A stretch of 64,000 nucleotides of DNA from Branchinecta lynchi (GCA_023053575.1 JAKZAP010000017.1:4099501-4163500); one strand, 5' to 3'. Shown: positions 1 through 11,754, counted from the stretch's first letter. Notes: generated by a model not told the origin, from the sequence alone. Made by a program: numbers and translations.

Positions 1-1439
1 TACAAGACCGTATCTAGTGGTTCACTAATAAAACTGAACATAGGGCTTTCAATGGACTTCCATGGGCGGTAAGCACAATTTCGCAGTAAACCATGGGATT
101 CTTGTATTAAAGCTCAATTCGCGCTTACGGAATGGTGTTCCTGTAAGGATACTTCCCGTACTTAAGGATGACCTCTCCCAAACACCTAAGGTAATATCCA
201 TCTGGTTTATTAAATTATTTTACAATAGGCCTCCCTCTCTAAGATTTATTTCCCTGTCTTTTCTGACGGACTTTGGCTGACCGCTCGAATCCAACCAAAT
301 AAATCACTAATAAGTCCATACCCTGTCGCACTGTCGAAAGGAAGAAATGGCAAAATACCGTTAGGAGAATGCCATCACCATCATAAGACTCCAGCCAGCC
401 AATCAGGAGTTTCCCTTTCTGAAGGAGAAACTGGACGAGGTTCAAGGTTCAAGGTTTAATTTACACTTCTGTATAAAAGTCACGATGTGTAGGTCATGTG
501 TATGTGTATGTGTAGTAAAGGAAGTTCTCCCTCGCAAGTTTTTCGGGCTGGATTCGGGAATTTTTAATTTAGCCGTTCACCAGCACAATTGTTGGTACAG
601 GAAATCCAAATTTAACTAAAGTAAGTCTGTTTCTTTAGATCCATGTTCCTCTGGCGCCCTCGCCGAACTCTGCCCAGCTGATTCATCCTTCTAACTTGCC
701 ACCTATCCATCATCTAACTTATATTTTGTACCAGCTCCAGAATATAATAACCATGTACTTGCGACTTGAGAGTTTACGATTTAAGACTTAGAAAGCGGGT
801 AGATTGTTCACCGCAGCAGACAGGAAAGCAAGAACCAAATATACGCCTTGCCGAAAGTTATCGTCTACGCAACCTAAATAACCCTTCAATCCGGCGGCTT
901 CTCGCCAAGCCGCCAAGTAAGGTCGCCTTCGCGTCTACCATCTCGTGCGATACAGTAGATCGTAACCGTACACGCGTACCTAACTCAAAAGGGGTTACCA
1001 TTAAGTAAACAACCGAAGGGAACTTTACATTCCAATTACTTTTGGAATCAGGGAACTTTTTTCCCCTACAGGTAGGGCTTGCCTTCAACAGCTCAACCGA
1101 TCGCTGGTGCTTTGCTCCAACGATCAATAAGTTATTTATTACTGCAGCTATGCCGACAAGATTTGTCGACAGTCCTTGGCCTCAATGACAATATGTTTGT
1201 GGTGCTGCTCCCTCCACTCGCGGCCCCCTCTCCAATGCTAGGCCACTGAACTGTGGCGATAATTTTGAAGTTTCTCTCCTCAGCACTGTATGACATATAT
1301 TTGTTGAAGATAACGTGATTTATACATATTACCTACACCACTTCTTATGCATTTTCTGTTTGAACGAGCACCCATATTTTTCTATCAGTTTTGATAAATT
1401 ATCAACTTGACCCTGTCCAAACAAGGTAAACAAGAGGGC
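1..1439. other. Intergenic DNA, no gene recognised
   Basis: Short open frames occur on both strands but none resembles a known protein or has a consistent frame. A perfect 8-bp-stem hairpin (GGCGGCTT, loop of 6, AAGCCGCC) lies at 893-914, and a short TGTATG-type run near 495-515. I see nothing else. Confidence 0.6.
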
Positions 1440-1870
1440 AGTAACGTTTCACCATCATACCATATCAGACAGAAATCGTCTTAGAGATTTGCACAGATGC
1501 ACAGAAGTGCTGCCTCTGCAGAACAAGCCTGCCTATGAGCAAACCTCTATCCACCCAGACTGAGCATTCTCCTATCACTCACAGTAGCTCTCAGACTGAA
1601 CCTAAACAGTCTTCTTCTTTTTCTGCGAAAGGTACTGTCAGACTGTCAAAGCATTACTGTCAATTTATACATCTTGCCTCAAAAGCAATCCCAGTTCTGG
1701 TAAATAAAAGAGTGATCGAAACTGATGAGGATAGTCCCAGAAAGAGAAAATCTGCAACTCAACGTTCTAGAAGGTCTCTTGATACGCTTTTCATCTGATT
1801 TTGAACTGATAGTGAAATATGGGAAGATAAGAATGACAGCGACTTCAACCCAGGGGCTTCCTGGAGTGTT
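1440..1870 (+). pseudogene. Coding remnant, copy 1 of a duplicated block
   Basis: The block contains an 87-codon open frame (1535-1798) rich in Ser, Thr and Gln, with an STQTEH motif followed by SSSQTE and a basic stretch (SPRKRKSATQRSRR) before the stop. The same text recurs at 3180-3670 at the DNA level, including non-coding flanks such as GGGGCTTCCTGGAGTG. The two copies have different small deletions and different stops. This suggests a dispersed element-derived or processed coding piece rather than a functional gene. The family is not recognised. Confidence 0.45.
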
Positions 1871-3179
1871 TTCTTACAAAACATATTCCTGACACGTGCC
1901 ACAGTCTATGAGGGCTTTTGCCTTCCCTGCTTAACGGGCCTATCTTCCGTTAGATCCCTGTACTAGCAGTCCTTTAATTCATCTGTTACAGAATACTGAA
2001 AGTTTATTCCATCGTATTCCAGTCGTATCAAAGTATTAAGCCATCACTACAGATTCCCTACTACCGGATCTTACAGAAGCTTTGCAGGTTCAATGCCGAC
2101 TGATGACCAATACCTGATTGATGACCCAAATGTCGCTCAGATGTCCATTTCGGTTGCCACAGAAGGAACTGGAAAGTAGATGTACCTGTGGGATCATAAG
2201 ACCAGAACGATTGCAAGGTCACCTATGTAACAGCAGTCTGTAGTTTCATCTACCTTTGCTCTATCATTAAAAAGTGTGGAAGATCATATTCAAAATATTA
2301 TTATACATTACAGCTCCCTGGTAGAAGATTTCACCGAAATGACAAATTGCGAGGATCCAACCAAAGAAAGGAAATTTCTCGTCTATAAAGGGAAAATATT
2401 TCTTGCGGCTGTGTCCATCGTGTTACGATCAAAGTCATATTAGTTCGCGAAAAGAGGGAAGCTTCCTCGTACTATCAGTCAGATGTCTTTGCGGTTACAG
2501 TTTCTTTGCGGATGTCTTTGCGGTTACAGTTTCATAGTATGCTAGAAACACTATCTGGTGGGCCTTAAGAGGATAATAATTGTTTGTCACAGAACAGAGA
2601 AGGACGCTGTGGAGAAGATACCATTAGCAGTAGGTTTAACATAGTTTCCAGAGCAGATGCAAGAGAAACCGATTCTTTGGTTTCCGCACTCCGCCATAAG
2701 AAGCAACATATCCCAGGCAAGTCTTAAGGAATGAGTAGACACTGTGATCCTACGACATTCTAGCTAGATATTGGTGGTAATGAGACAACTAACAGAAAAT
2801 GAACCTGCCGAGGCCGATACCTTAGAAGTACTGAAGAAGAAATACGTTATAAAAGTGAGGGGCACCGCTGCCCTCTGATTCGGCCTTGAGTGTGTTTTAG
2901 GCATCGTGTATGTTTGGCCAAACGCCAAATGCAAATTAAGAATCAAATTGTAATTTCGTCACAAATGAGGTGCAGGAGGCAATATAATCTTGTAGTCATG
3001 CACATTATGATGTCAAAGCTATATCTGTAATATATTACTGAACTACGCTATCTAAACTTGTATTTTCATCCACGTTCATGCATTCAAAACCTGTTTTCAA
3101 GAGATTTTGTGCACTAACCTGTATATTTTTCTTTTTTGTAGGTTGAATGTTGTCTACTCAGTTTCTCCCTTTGGATCAA
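1871..3179. other. Spacer between the duplicated blocks
   Basis: No coherent gene is seen. A 23-bp sequence beginning GATGTCTTTGCGG is repeated in direct orientation at 2482-2504 and 2511-2533 (period 29). The stretch may be part of the same decayed element as the flanking blocks. Confidence 0.45.
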
Positions 3180-3670
3180 CTACCATCATACCATATCAGA
3201 CAGAAATTGTCTTGACCTCTCAGATTGGAAGATTTGGACAGATTTTAAAGAAACAAATCCAGGTTTTGATTTGCAAGTGCTGCATCTGCAGAACAAGCGA
3301 GCATTGGAGCAAATCTGTATCCATCCAGACTGAGCACTGTCCTATCACTCATAGTAGCTCTCAGACTGAACTTAAACATTCTTCTTCTTTTTCTGCGAAG
3401 GGTTCAGACCGTCAAAGCATGACTGCAAATTTATACATCTACCACCAAAAGCAATCCCAGTTCTGGTAATAAAAGAGTAATCGAGACTGATGATGATAGT
3501 CCCAGAAAGAGACAATTTTCAACTCAACGTTCTAAAAGAGCTCTTGATATGCTTTCCATCTCATTTGGTGCTGAAGGTGAAATATGGGGAGATTAGAATG
3601 ACAGCGACTTGCAGATGTCACTACTAATAGTGCAAGGTAAGTATATTAGGGGCTTCCTGGAGTGTTTTCT
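3180..3670 (+). pseudogene. Coding remnant, copy 2 of the duplicated block
   Basis: This is a direct repeat of 1440-1870 with the same STQTE/SSSQTE-type text (SIQTEHCPITHSSSQTE), the same basic tail in a shifted frame, and the shared sequence GGGGCTTCCTGGAGTGTTTT at its end. An open frame spans 3107-3469. It carries extra sequence absent from copy 1 (a segment after GTCTTGACC, and about 25 bases near 3615-3645), so neither copy is a simple recent tandem duplicate. The product is unknown. Confidence 0.45.
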
Positions 3671-3784
3671 TACAAAAGATCTTCCAGACAGAACTCAGAA
3701 GAAAGTGAATCCAAAAACGCATATTATGAAAAAGCAAAGAAGTGCTGCAGTAGCGATGCGGCAGCGCTATTGCAACAAAAATGA

Positions 3785-4140
3785 GGCTTTCGATTTTTCG
3801 ATATATCGATATTTACAATTCCGATATTCGATAATCAGTATATCGATATCGATATTTCTTTAGTATGTTTCGCTATAGGATATGTCTCGTTTCGCCCAAA
3901 TTACTAACGTAATTATCGTTTAACAGCATCTTGCATCATGTCAAACTCCGGATAAATAAACAGAATTACAGAAAACATATTGCCCCAATTCCGGATATGT
4001 AAATGTAGGTTATGTTGGATTATTACAATAATTATGAGTGAGAAAATATCGTTTTCGATATCAACATTTACGTTTCGGTATTCGATATCAATATTTGGTC
4101 CGATATACCGATATATCGGTATCGATATCGAATATCACCC
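3785..4140. repeat. TCGATA/ATCGAT-rich paired repeat blocks
   Basis: Two blocks (about 3787-3860 and 4046-4136) consist of overlapping ATCGAT, CGATAT and TCGATATCG words and are each other's approximate reverse complement, with about 190 bp of ordinary sequence between. Such a pair can be the ends of a small palindromic element or degenerate satellite DNA. No target duplication is evident. Confidence 0.5.
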
Positions 4141-4405
4141 AACACGATTTATCCCTTGGATTGGATTGTACATTGTAAGACCCTGCCTTATGAATTCTTC
4201 ACATGGAAAACTTAGACATTACAAATAAGTTGAGTGAGAAGCATAGTAAGTAGTTTGACCAGCTGATAATTAGTCAACAGGTCAAGTTCACAATATTTGC
4301 GTTTTTTGCAGATACCGACCAAGGTCTAAAGTCGTTTGTACAGTCACAGTAGAGGTATGCTTATTTGAACTCTTTTTTAACTGTCCCACTACCTTGGCTT
4401 TCTTA

Positions 4406-5540
4406 GGGTGTGTTTCGGCGCCAACCGATGTTCAGCGGCAACCGGTAACCGGTCGTCGCGAAAACAGTTTTTTATCGTAACCAAAAATCGGTTCTCCCAA
4501 AACACGGGAAATTACGCGAAAACACGTTTCAAATTTGAAAACGATGACGTGATGAAGAAAGATATTTGATAATAAAGATGGAGGAAGAATTTGTAGCTGC
4601 AACTGGATCTATATCAGCAGCTGACTGGGTTTTGTGTTCGGCTGTATCTGTCACGATAATACAAAATCATAGTAATAATAGCAAAAGAAAAAATTAAAGG
4701 TAAAAAAAAAAATTAAAAACTGGAAATTGTAATTAAAAATTAAAATTAAGACTAAAAATTTAAATTAAACATTCCTTCAGCTCAAGCTGAGTGCGATCAT
4801 ATTTGACAGTGAGAAACGGATACGTCAGCTGAATTTTATCAGAGCTATATTTCGGCCCTTCTTGGCAAGGGTCCTGTTCAGGGTCAAAGCCACTCAAGTT
4901 GGAAAAACGATAATTACGATCAGACTCGCAGTCAGCTTGGGCTGAAGGAATATTTACTTTTACTTTTTATTTTAAGTTTAATTTTTATTTTTTATTTTTA
5001 GTTTTAATTTTATTTTATATTAAAATTTTCAGTTTCATTTTTATTTTTTTTTTACTATTATTTTTTATTATTATTACAAATTAAAAACTGAAGATTGTAA
5101 ATCAAAATTAAAATTAAAATGGAAACTAAAAATTAAAAAAAAAATTAAAATTAAAAATTAAAAATAAAATTAAACTTGAAAATTAAAAGTTAAAAATTAA
5201 AATTAAAAATTAAAATTAAATATAAAATTCAAATTAAGAATCAATAAAATATTCAATTTATATTTTGGACTATGTAAGTTCTTATTTTAACTTTAGAACA
5301 TTTTTCTATTTGCTGTTCCGCCTTTGTTTTTATTTTCTAGCTCATGACGGTGAAGCTGAATCAGAACCAAGAATCGTGAACGGTAACGATAACCGTTCCA
5401 AAATTTCCTGACCGAAGATCGGAACCGATCTCCGAACCAAATCCTGGTCGACGCAAAAACATCGGTTTATCAGAACCGAAGGTCGCGAAAACACTGGTTA
5501 CTCTGAACCGAAGTACATTGGTTGGCGCCGAAACAGGCCC
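4406..5540. mobile_element. Harbinger-like non-autonomous element, TTA duplication
   Basis: The ends are inverted repeats: GGGTGTGTTTCGGCGCCAAC at the left, and the complement of GGGCCTGTTTCGGCGCCAAC at the right. They differ at only two positions. The element is flanked by TTA on both sides (4403-4405 and 5541-5543). A 3-bp TWA target duplication with G-rich ends is the known signature of PIF/Harbinger elements. Subterminal regions carry many AACCGG/CCGATC words. The interior is AT-rich runs of AATTAAAA type that fold back on themselves, plus a SINE-like hairpin repeat. No transposase frame is present, so it is non-autonomous. Confidence 0.8.
4768..4895 (-). repeat. SINE-like hairpin repeat, copy A
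   Basis: Read on the minus strand it has CCTGAACAGG, a CCCTT/AAGGG hairpin, GGCCGAAATATAGC, then CTCAGCTTGAGCTGAAGG. The same order is seen at 18884-19016 and 21226-21327. An inverted partial copy of its end (CAGCTTGGGCTGAAGGAATA, 4934-4953) makes the centre of the surrounding Harbinger-like element a fold-back structure. Confidence 0.6.
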
Positions 5541-5819
5541 TTACTTGCATTCAAAAAAAAGTAAAATGGAAAAGAAAAATAACAAACTCAATCTCAGCTA
5601 ACAGCCAACTATTTCAGGGTTATCCTGGAACAAACGTGAAGAAGAAATTCAATTAAATCTCTTTGACTGAAGGTGCGTTCCTCCTGGCAAACTTTTCAAA
5701 TTATACGAAACAAAACACAGGTGTCAGCTGAGTCACTTTCATAGGTGAATGGTGAAGTAGCAAAATATTCAAAAAGTGACAAAAGTGTGAGTGATTATTA
5801 CTAGTATTTATAGGAAAAA

Positions 5820-6401
5820 ATGCCTGGTTCAGCCCAGTCTAGTACACTAAGCCCTTTTTTGATAACCATTCACAAACGGGGTGGCATGCCACCAGGTGTG
5901 AGTAGGGTACTCATACGTATGTGTACCCCTTCTGCTCCAGAGGTCTACCAGTCTACTACACTTTCTAAATCAGAATTAACTACTGCTTACCGACTGCTTC
6001 GTCAGGTCCAAGGATTACAGCAATAAATAGCCCTGCTTCAGAGGAATATTTTGGTATACTTCTACTATTTTTTTGAATCTTGTATCCAGGTAAAAGGAGC
6101 CACTGGAACGAAGCTAACACCAACTGCTGAAAACATGGCGGATCGCCGTGGTATAAAAAGGACCGTGCACGCTACCTCGCGTCAACAAACAGTGTTGCCA
6201 GATGTCTCCGCAGCATCTAGTGAGTGACAGACGAAGCAAAAGTTGCGATTTTGATCGAATTGTTGTTCGCCGGTTGTTTAATTTCCGATTTCCAAAAGCC
6301 GCCAAGGTTTACCGTTTGCTTAGTTAGTGTTTTTACGACTTCGGCAATCCTTGCCCGGTCGAAGTTTCTTCAGTTGCGTTTTTTATCGAAGTTTTGTTCC
6401 A
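5820..6401 (+). repeat. Large inverted repeat, left arm
   Basis: About 580 bp match the reverse complement of 10603-10775 plus 11172-11613, with most bases conserved. The landmark words TGGCATGCCACC, ACATACGTATG and GCCACTGGAACGAAGC read in opposite orientation in the two arms. The left arm holds the uninterrupted target sequence CACTAGATGC that is split by a MITE in the right arm. Its open frame (5820-6026) is not conserved in a way that suggests a protein. Confidence 0.85.
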
Positions 6402-8521
6402 CCTGGCATTGATTCGCATAGTATTGTCTGGAATTTTACGACGTATCGAAGAGGTATTTTTGAAACCAAGACCCAAGCAACAAACTGATGGGACCAGAAT
6501 TTGAACAATTATGCTAATTGCCTAACAGATTGCAGTGACGGTCAGCGCACATTTTAAGCTCCCCTATTTTGTCTTCGCCATTGCGATCTTGTTTTCCCGC
6601 CCTATCTAGAATTGCCAACGGTTAAGATGTGTACACACAGTCCGATTTCTGCATCTCTTCTTTCGCCGAAGAACTGTGACGCATATACGTTTTTTTCCGT
6701 AATAAAGTATATTTCGCAAGCTTATTTCGGTGTATCCTCAACATAGTAATTCACTCCTTTTTTCAGTATCTGATTTTTTCATAGCCACGTCTCAGTTATG
6801 ACTCTGTCCGTGTTACCAAGAACAAATAAGAGCAAGAACTGCTGTCTCCCTATATCTGTCACACAACCAAGCTGAGACGAGTCGATTCCCGACGCAAACG
6901 AGCGGAGGTGGATCTTACCCGGGACATCAAAAGTCGTTACCTCTACAGAGAAGGTGTAACGCAGTAAACCACTGAGGAAGAAAAATCGAATGGAGGCAGC
7001 AGTGATAAGCCTGTTCACACTGGGCTGGGCGGGCGCTGAAACAGCGGTTGCCGCCTCATTGATTCAGACAAGCTTTCGGGGGTTGACAAGAAAATTCCTA
7101 AGAATATCAAAATATACAGAAACTGCCATTTGATGCAAAGCAGATTTTACAAATGCGTAAAATTTAGTTAAAAGTACGACAAACTGTATATATATATCTT
7201 ATTGAAAAACCCAAAGGCCGTATACAGGTAACGTAAGATATATGGTAACGTAAATTGTATCTTTTCGGGGTCAATTCAATTAAGCGGTGTCAATATCCAG
7301 AACAAGAAGAGATAAATTTCATTCCAGGTATTTGCTCTCATATGAGAATATCAGATGAAAACAGACTAACCAGAAACAATTTTGAACTGAATTTAAAAAA
7401 AAAACTAGGACTTCTATGTGGGTCCTAGACAAACTAGAACCCATGTGGCAAGGCCTCAGTACAAAAACCAAAGACTTTCTTTGATGGGAAAATACACCGT
7501 TGACATCGAATTATTTGTAAGTAGTGAACTAAAAGACGAACGAGATAGACCAAGTTGAGTTGAACTTTCGTCTTTCGATTAACTTCTGAATCGAAATCTA
7601 ACTCACTAAATCGAAATGTATACAATTATACATTTCGGAAAAAAAGAAGAAAAAACACAAAATATACACTCACCTACTGGTATTATTTTGACTATTCCAT
7701 GCTATTCTACCATTTCGGTAATTTCAGTAATCCTCGAAAGTCTTAATTACGTTACTCTTAGTTTACACTCGTCTGACAAAGTTAATACTACAGATGTTGA
7801 AACTCAATGGGTCATGACTTCAGTGAGTGTGCTTCAAATCCCGGTTTGCACTGTATGGTTCTCCCGAGAGACATAAAAAGGAATGTCACAAGGGATTTCA
7901 ATCTTCATACGTATGGTCATGGTGTAACAAAAGCGATTATGAATGACCATCGTCAAGTTCGCTTTTTGTTTTTCGCATCACTAATATTCACTAATCAGAC
8001 GCCAGCGTCTACTCAAACAAAATCAACGCTGTTTCCTTCCCGTGTGAACAGGCCAGAACATCCGCCTCGCTAGTGGCTACGTTGTTTTCTTCGTAAATGA
8101 CTTCAAGTGTGTAACGGCGGAGAGTCGGAGACCAACGAGTATACACGGGCGACCAGGGAATAGGTCCACCTCCGCTCATTGTTGTCGGAACATTTTTAGT
8201 CGGTGGATGGACGAGAGACCATTGTTCTTACTCGTTATTTGTTCTTGGTGTTACCTTCTCAATGTGACAAAATTTGTCGTGGTGTTGGACGTCGTATGGA
8301 GTGTTTGTATTTCCTAGGTCTGGATGTGTGAGCAGGCTACGTCCGAATGAAATTTAAGTAATTGTCATGAATCGTGTCAAAATTCTGCATACTCTTTCGT
8401 TTAATCAGTATAAAATGGAAGTCGTGATTTTAATTGCTGTCCTGAAGTGGCAAAACTAGAGATTGGTTGCCATCCCCCGCGACCAAATTAGTCTCCGACT
8501 TACTTATGCCTACAATCGGAA
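6402..8521. other. Spacer inside the inverted repeat, no gene recognised
   Basis: Short open frames on both strands show no recognisable domain. A short TA-dinucleotide run occurs near 7180-7197. No repeats shared with the rest of the window were noticed. Confidence 0.5.
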
Positions 8522-8808
8522 CGGGGGCGTAATTTCGTCAAAATCCTGGGGGGGGGGGGGGCAAAGTTGGAGCCGTTTTTCCCAAGTCAAGGGAAAATGA
8601 GCAGTTTTATTTCAAGAAGAAAAACGTAATACAAACAAAGAAACACGAGAGATATTTTACTAATCGACCAAAGCGAAACGACGCTTCTTCAAGTTCGCGA
8701 AACTGTCCACTGCGCGATTGACGTCAAGGCGCTTCTTGCTTTTCTAGGTTCAAGCTGGGGGGTGGGTTGCCCCCCCCCCCCCCTGCCCCATAGCAAATTA
8801 CGCCCCTA
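8522..8808. mobile_element. Small hAT-like MITE with long G and C tracts
   Basis: The terminal sequences CGGGGGCGTAATTT (left) and AAATTACGCCCCTA (right) are inverted repeats. The flanks AATCGGAA (8514-8521) and CATCGGAA (8809-8816) match at 7 of 8 positions, fitting the 8-bp duplication of hAT elements. A G run of about 14 lies just inside the left end and a long C run just inside the right end, so a transcript could fold end to end. The 287-bp element has no coding capacity. Confidence 0.65.
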
Positions 8809-8816
8809 CATCGGAA

Positions 8817-9626
8817 GTAGACTCTGTGCCACCCAGTTCACTTCTAAAAGTAATCATTTGCCTACGTCAAGTTAAAATTTAATAGATTTATTCTAGCTCA
8901 AATGCAGAACTCGTTCATAGTTTCACAAGTCATGATCCGGCCCCTTTTCTGAGGCTATCTTCTTGCTCGGATGTACACGAAATTATATGTAAATCTTTCC
9001 ACAAATGTGTAAAGTAGGCTATCTGCTGAGGGCGAACAAAGGTGAACTTCAAAATCTATGCTTGGGGACGTTTCGATTGGAGACATTTCGAAGACAATCC
9101 CGTCTTGCCTCGTAGAGGTGTCTCTGAGACACACGATTTCGGCTCTGGCCTACTTTAGCTCTAGTCTACAGTGAACGAATTGAAAACGGATTAGCCATCT
9201 TGCCACAATAACGTTTCCACTCTTCCGAAGACCGTACTCAAACTCTTTCCCCCTTTCTGATCCGACACCAATTGGCCGCTCTAATTAACCCTTCAACAGA
9301 GCTCTTTAAAAATTACGCAATTTCTCTATGGTGAAAATACACTCAGGTAGCACTTGATTTTCCTAAGGGGCTGCTCACTGACTGTTTTGGCTACACCAAG
9401 AGGCTGGCGGCAGGGACTTAACACCTTGCAACAGAAGTGAGTAGCCCCATGGAACCCCCCCCCCTTCCAGTTCGCGAATCAGTTCGCACCCGTGAGAACT
9501 CAGTGCATTTCGCAGATGACCCAACACATCGATTTTTAATAAAACTAACCACATAGGTGTCTATACCAAAAGCTTCAAGGTACTCTCGAGGTCAACTCTT
9601 TACGCATAAAGACGTGTTGCAATTTT
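8817..9626. other. Intergenic DNA, no gene recognised
   Basis: No supported gene or repeat. GGGGACGTTTCG at 9064-9075 is the complement of a word near 49297, but no shared flanking sequence was seen. Confidence 0.45.
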
Positions 9627-10090
9627 ATTGCACTTGCACCTTCGCTCAAGTACCATATACCGATCACTTTTCGGTCTGTTGGTCGGTCCACTTTCCTCGA
9701 GTTAAGGTACTGCCAGAAGTGCAAGACAATGCAACATAAATTGGCAGCCATATCGGGGACCCGACTAAATTAAATTTGAAAAAGTCACTTCCCCTATCTG
9801 ACCAACGTGGGGGGAGTGAAGGGTTGAGGAACCCGGAATATTGAGGCATGCATAACTTTCGAATGGATGATCTGAAGAACCGGATATCTTGTGAAACGCA
9901 TAGACTGGAGCGATTGGGATGAAACTTGGTTGGAAGAACAAGCACAAGCCGTAGATAGATTAAGTGACAGAACAGGATTCCGACACTGTGGGGATTTGTA
10001 TGGGGGGGGGATTCCGTCGATCGCGAGTTAAGGTACTTCCGGATGTGATAGGACGATCAAACTTGGCTTGAACATTAGACTTGACGAGAT
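9627..10090 (+). mobile_element. Fragment of the hairpin-ended higher-order-repeat element
   Basis: This copy begins with TTATTGCACTTG, a degenerate hairpin and CTCAAGTACCATATACCGAT. That aligns with the start of the element at 39031 (TTATGGCACTTG, then CTCAAGTGCCATATAGCGAT). It then has CGGTCTGTTGGTCGGTCC and roughly one ~430-bp unit, with the characteristic words GGGATGAAACTTGG, AACAAGCACAAG and CGAGTTAAGGTAC. The matching right end with CAAGTGCCAT is absent, so it is truncated. Confidence 0.7.
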
Positions 10091-10325
10091 TGTGACCATC
10101 CCTTAAAGTACTCATGTTAACCACCAAGTACAAAAAATACATTTCAGCAAAATATATGTGATCCTTCGAGATATATATATATCTCCCTGGGTTAAAGGCC
10201 CAATAGCACATGATCACTTTCAAGGGTCTTGCTTACAAATGATCATGGTCGCCGATCACAGTTTATTCGTCCTTCGAACTCTGAGCGTCGAACTTCGTGA
10301 GCTAGCAAGTTCGAAAATGGCTTGA

Positions 10326-10740
10326 ATCGTCGAAAAAAAGTCAACCGGGCAAGGATCGCCGGAGTCGTAAAACAACAATTAAGCAAACGGTGAACTTCGA
10401 CGGCGTTTGAAAACGAAAATTAAGCAACCGGCTACGCTAACGGCGATCAAAACGCAACTAAGTTCGAAGTTTGCTCGAATCGTCGAGGAAACGTCGACCG
10501 GGGCAAGGATCGCCGAAATCGTAAAAACACTAATCAAGAAAACGGTGAACTTCGACGGCGTTCGAAAACGGAAATTAAGCAACCGGCTAAGCCAACGGCG
10601 AACAAAACTTCGATAAAAAACGCAACTAAAGAAACTTCGACCGGGCAAGGATTGCCGAAGTCGTAAAAACACTAACTAAGCAAACGGTAAACCTTGGCGG
10701 CTTTCGGAAATTAAACAACCGGCGAACAAAAATTCGATCA
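10326..10740 (+). repeat. Three tandem ~150-bp units at the inner edge of the right arm
   Basis: The word ACCGGGCAAGGAT(C/T)GCCG recurs at 10344, 10497 (with one extra G) and 10640, giving periods of 153 and 143. Neighbouring words (GTAAAAACACTAA, AAACGGTGAACTTCGACGGC, AAATTAAGCAACCGGC) recur in step. The left arm at 6230-6401 has only one unit, so the array expanded on this side or contracted on the other. The 69-codon open frame here follows from the repeat and is not taken as a gene. Confidence 0.8.
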
Positions 10741-11613
10741 AAATCGCAACTTTTGCTTCGTCTGTCACTCAATAGAAGCGTATTCTCGCCGTTCCCCGAG
10801 GATTAGAGGGAGAATAGAGGGAGTCACTCCATGCGGACTCCGAGTACAGAAACAGCGAGAACACGGGGAATGCTTCGGAATTGGATTTTGTTCTAAAAAA
10901 AAATATGCAGTTGACGAAATTAGTCTGGATCCACTTTATTTTTTGTTTTGTTTATTCTTATTGTTTTTAATTAATTTTACATTGCACCAACACCAGCAAA
11001 AATTGATTCCCCTCCTAATCTGAAAGGGAGTCCTTTCCGATGATGGTGATGATAATCGGAGCACTCCCTGTCGGTGGGGACTCGCGAGAATACGGGGAGT
11101 GAGTCCCCGGGACAAACAAAAACGCGGGGACTCCTCAAGTGGAGTCCTCGGGGAACGGCGAGAATACGCCTTAGATGCTACGGAGAGTTCTATAATCTAC
11201 TGTGGCAATTCACACTATCGTGTGACATCTGGCAACACTGTTTGTTGACCCGAGGTAGCGTGCAGGGTCCTTTTTGTACCACGGCGATCCGCCATGTTTT
11301 CAGCAGCTGGTGTTAGCTTCGTTCCAGTGGCTCCTTTTGAGTCCTTTTACCTGGATACAAGATTCAAAAAAATAGTAGAAGTATACCAAAATATTCCTCT
11401 GAAGCAGGGCTATTTATTGCTGTAATCCTTAGACCTGACGAAGCAGTAATTAATTCTGATTTAGAAAGTGTAGTAGACTGGTAGACCTCTGGAGAAGAAG
11501 GGGTACACATACGTATGAGTACCCTACTCACACCTGGTGGCATGCCACCCCGTTTGTGAATGGTTATCAAAAAAGGGCTTAGTGTACTAGACTGGTTCAG
11601 CCTGGTTTGTTTT
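10603..11613 (-). repeat. Large inverted repeat, right arm, interrupted by a MITE
   Basis: It is the reverse complement of 5820-6401, split by the 396-bp MITE at 10776-11171. It also has about 40 extra bases (around 11182-11221, GTTCTATAATCTACTG...) missing from the left arm. The arm ends near 11613, where similarity to the left arm stops. Confidence 0.85.
10776..11171 (+). mobile_element. MITE family M1, copy 1, TAG duplication
   Basis: The 396-bp element has termini A(A/G)GCGTATTCTCGCCG and the complementary CGGCGAGAATACGCCT, continuing inward as TTCCCCGAGGA. It is flanked by TAG (10773-10775 and 11172-11174). The equivalent uninterrupted site in the left arm of the inverted repeat has a single TAG, which proves insertion with a 3-bp duplication. 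The interior contains TCTGGATCCACTTTATTTT and blocks of GGGGACTC type, with no coding capacity. The superfamily is uncertain; 3-bp duplications occur in Harbinger and CACTA groups. Confidence 0.9.
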
Positions 11614-11754
11614 AGTTTTGTCTTCGGCGATCGTTTACTGTTAGCAAACGTTCACATAAGCATACCTCTACTGTACCACAATCTAAAGGCGTTTTTGCAG
11701 TTATTGTGGTATGTGGCCATTCATTGTGGTGGTGATATTGTTCGATTCCATTAT

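Noticed and set aside
430..460. GGTTCAAGGTTCAAGG as a tRNA-like B box of a SINE
   Set aside because: No A box at the right distance and no tRNA-like fold was visible.
10407..10616. 69-codon lysine/arginine-rich plus-strand frame
   Set aside because: It lies wholly inside the ~150-bp tandem units and changes frame between units.
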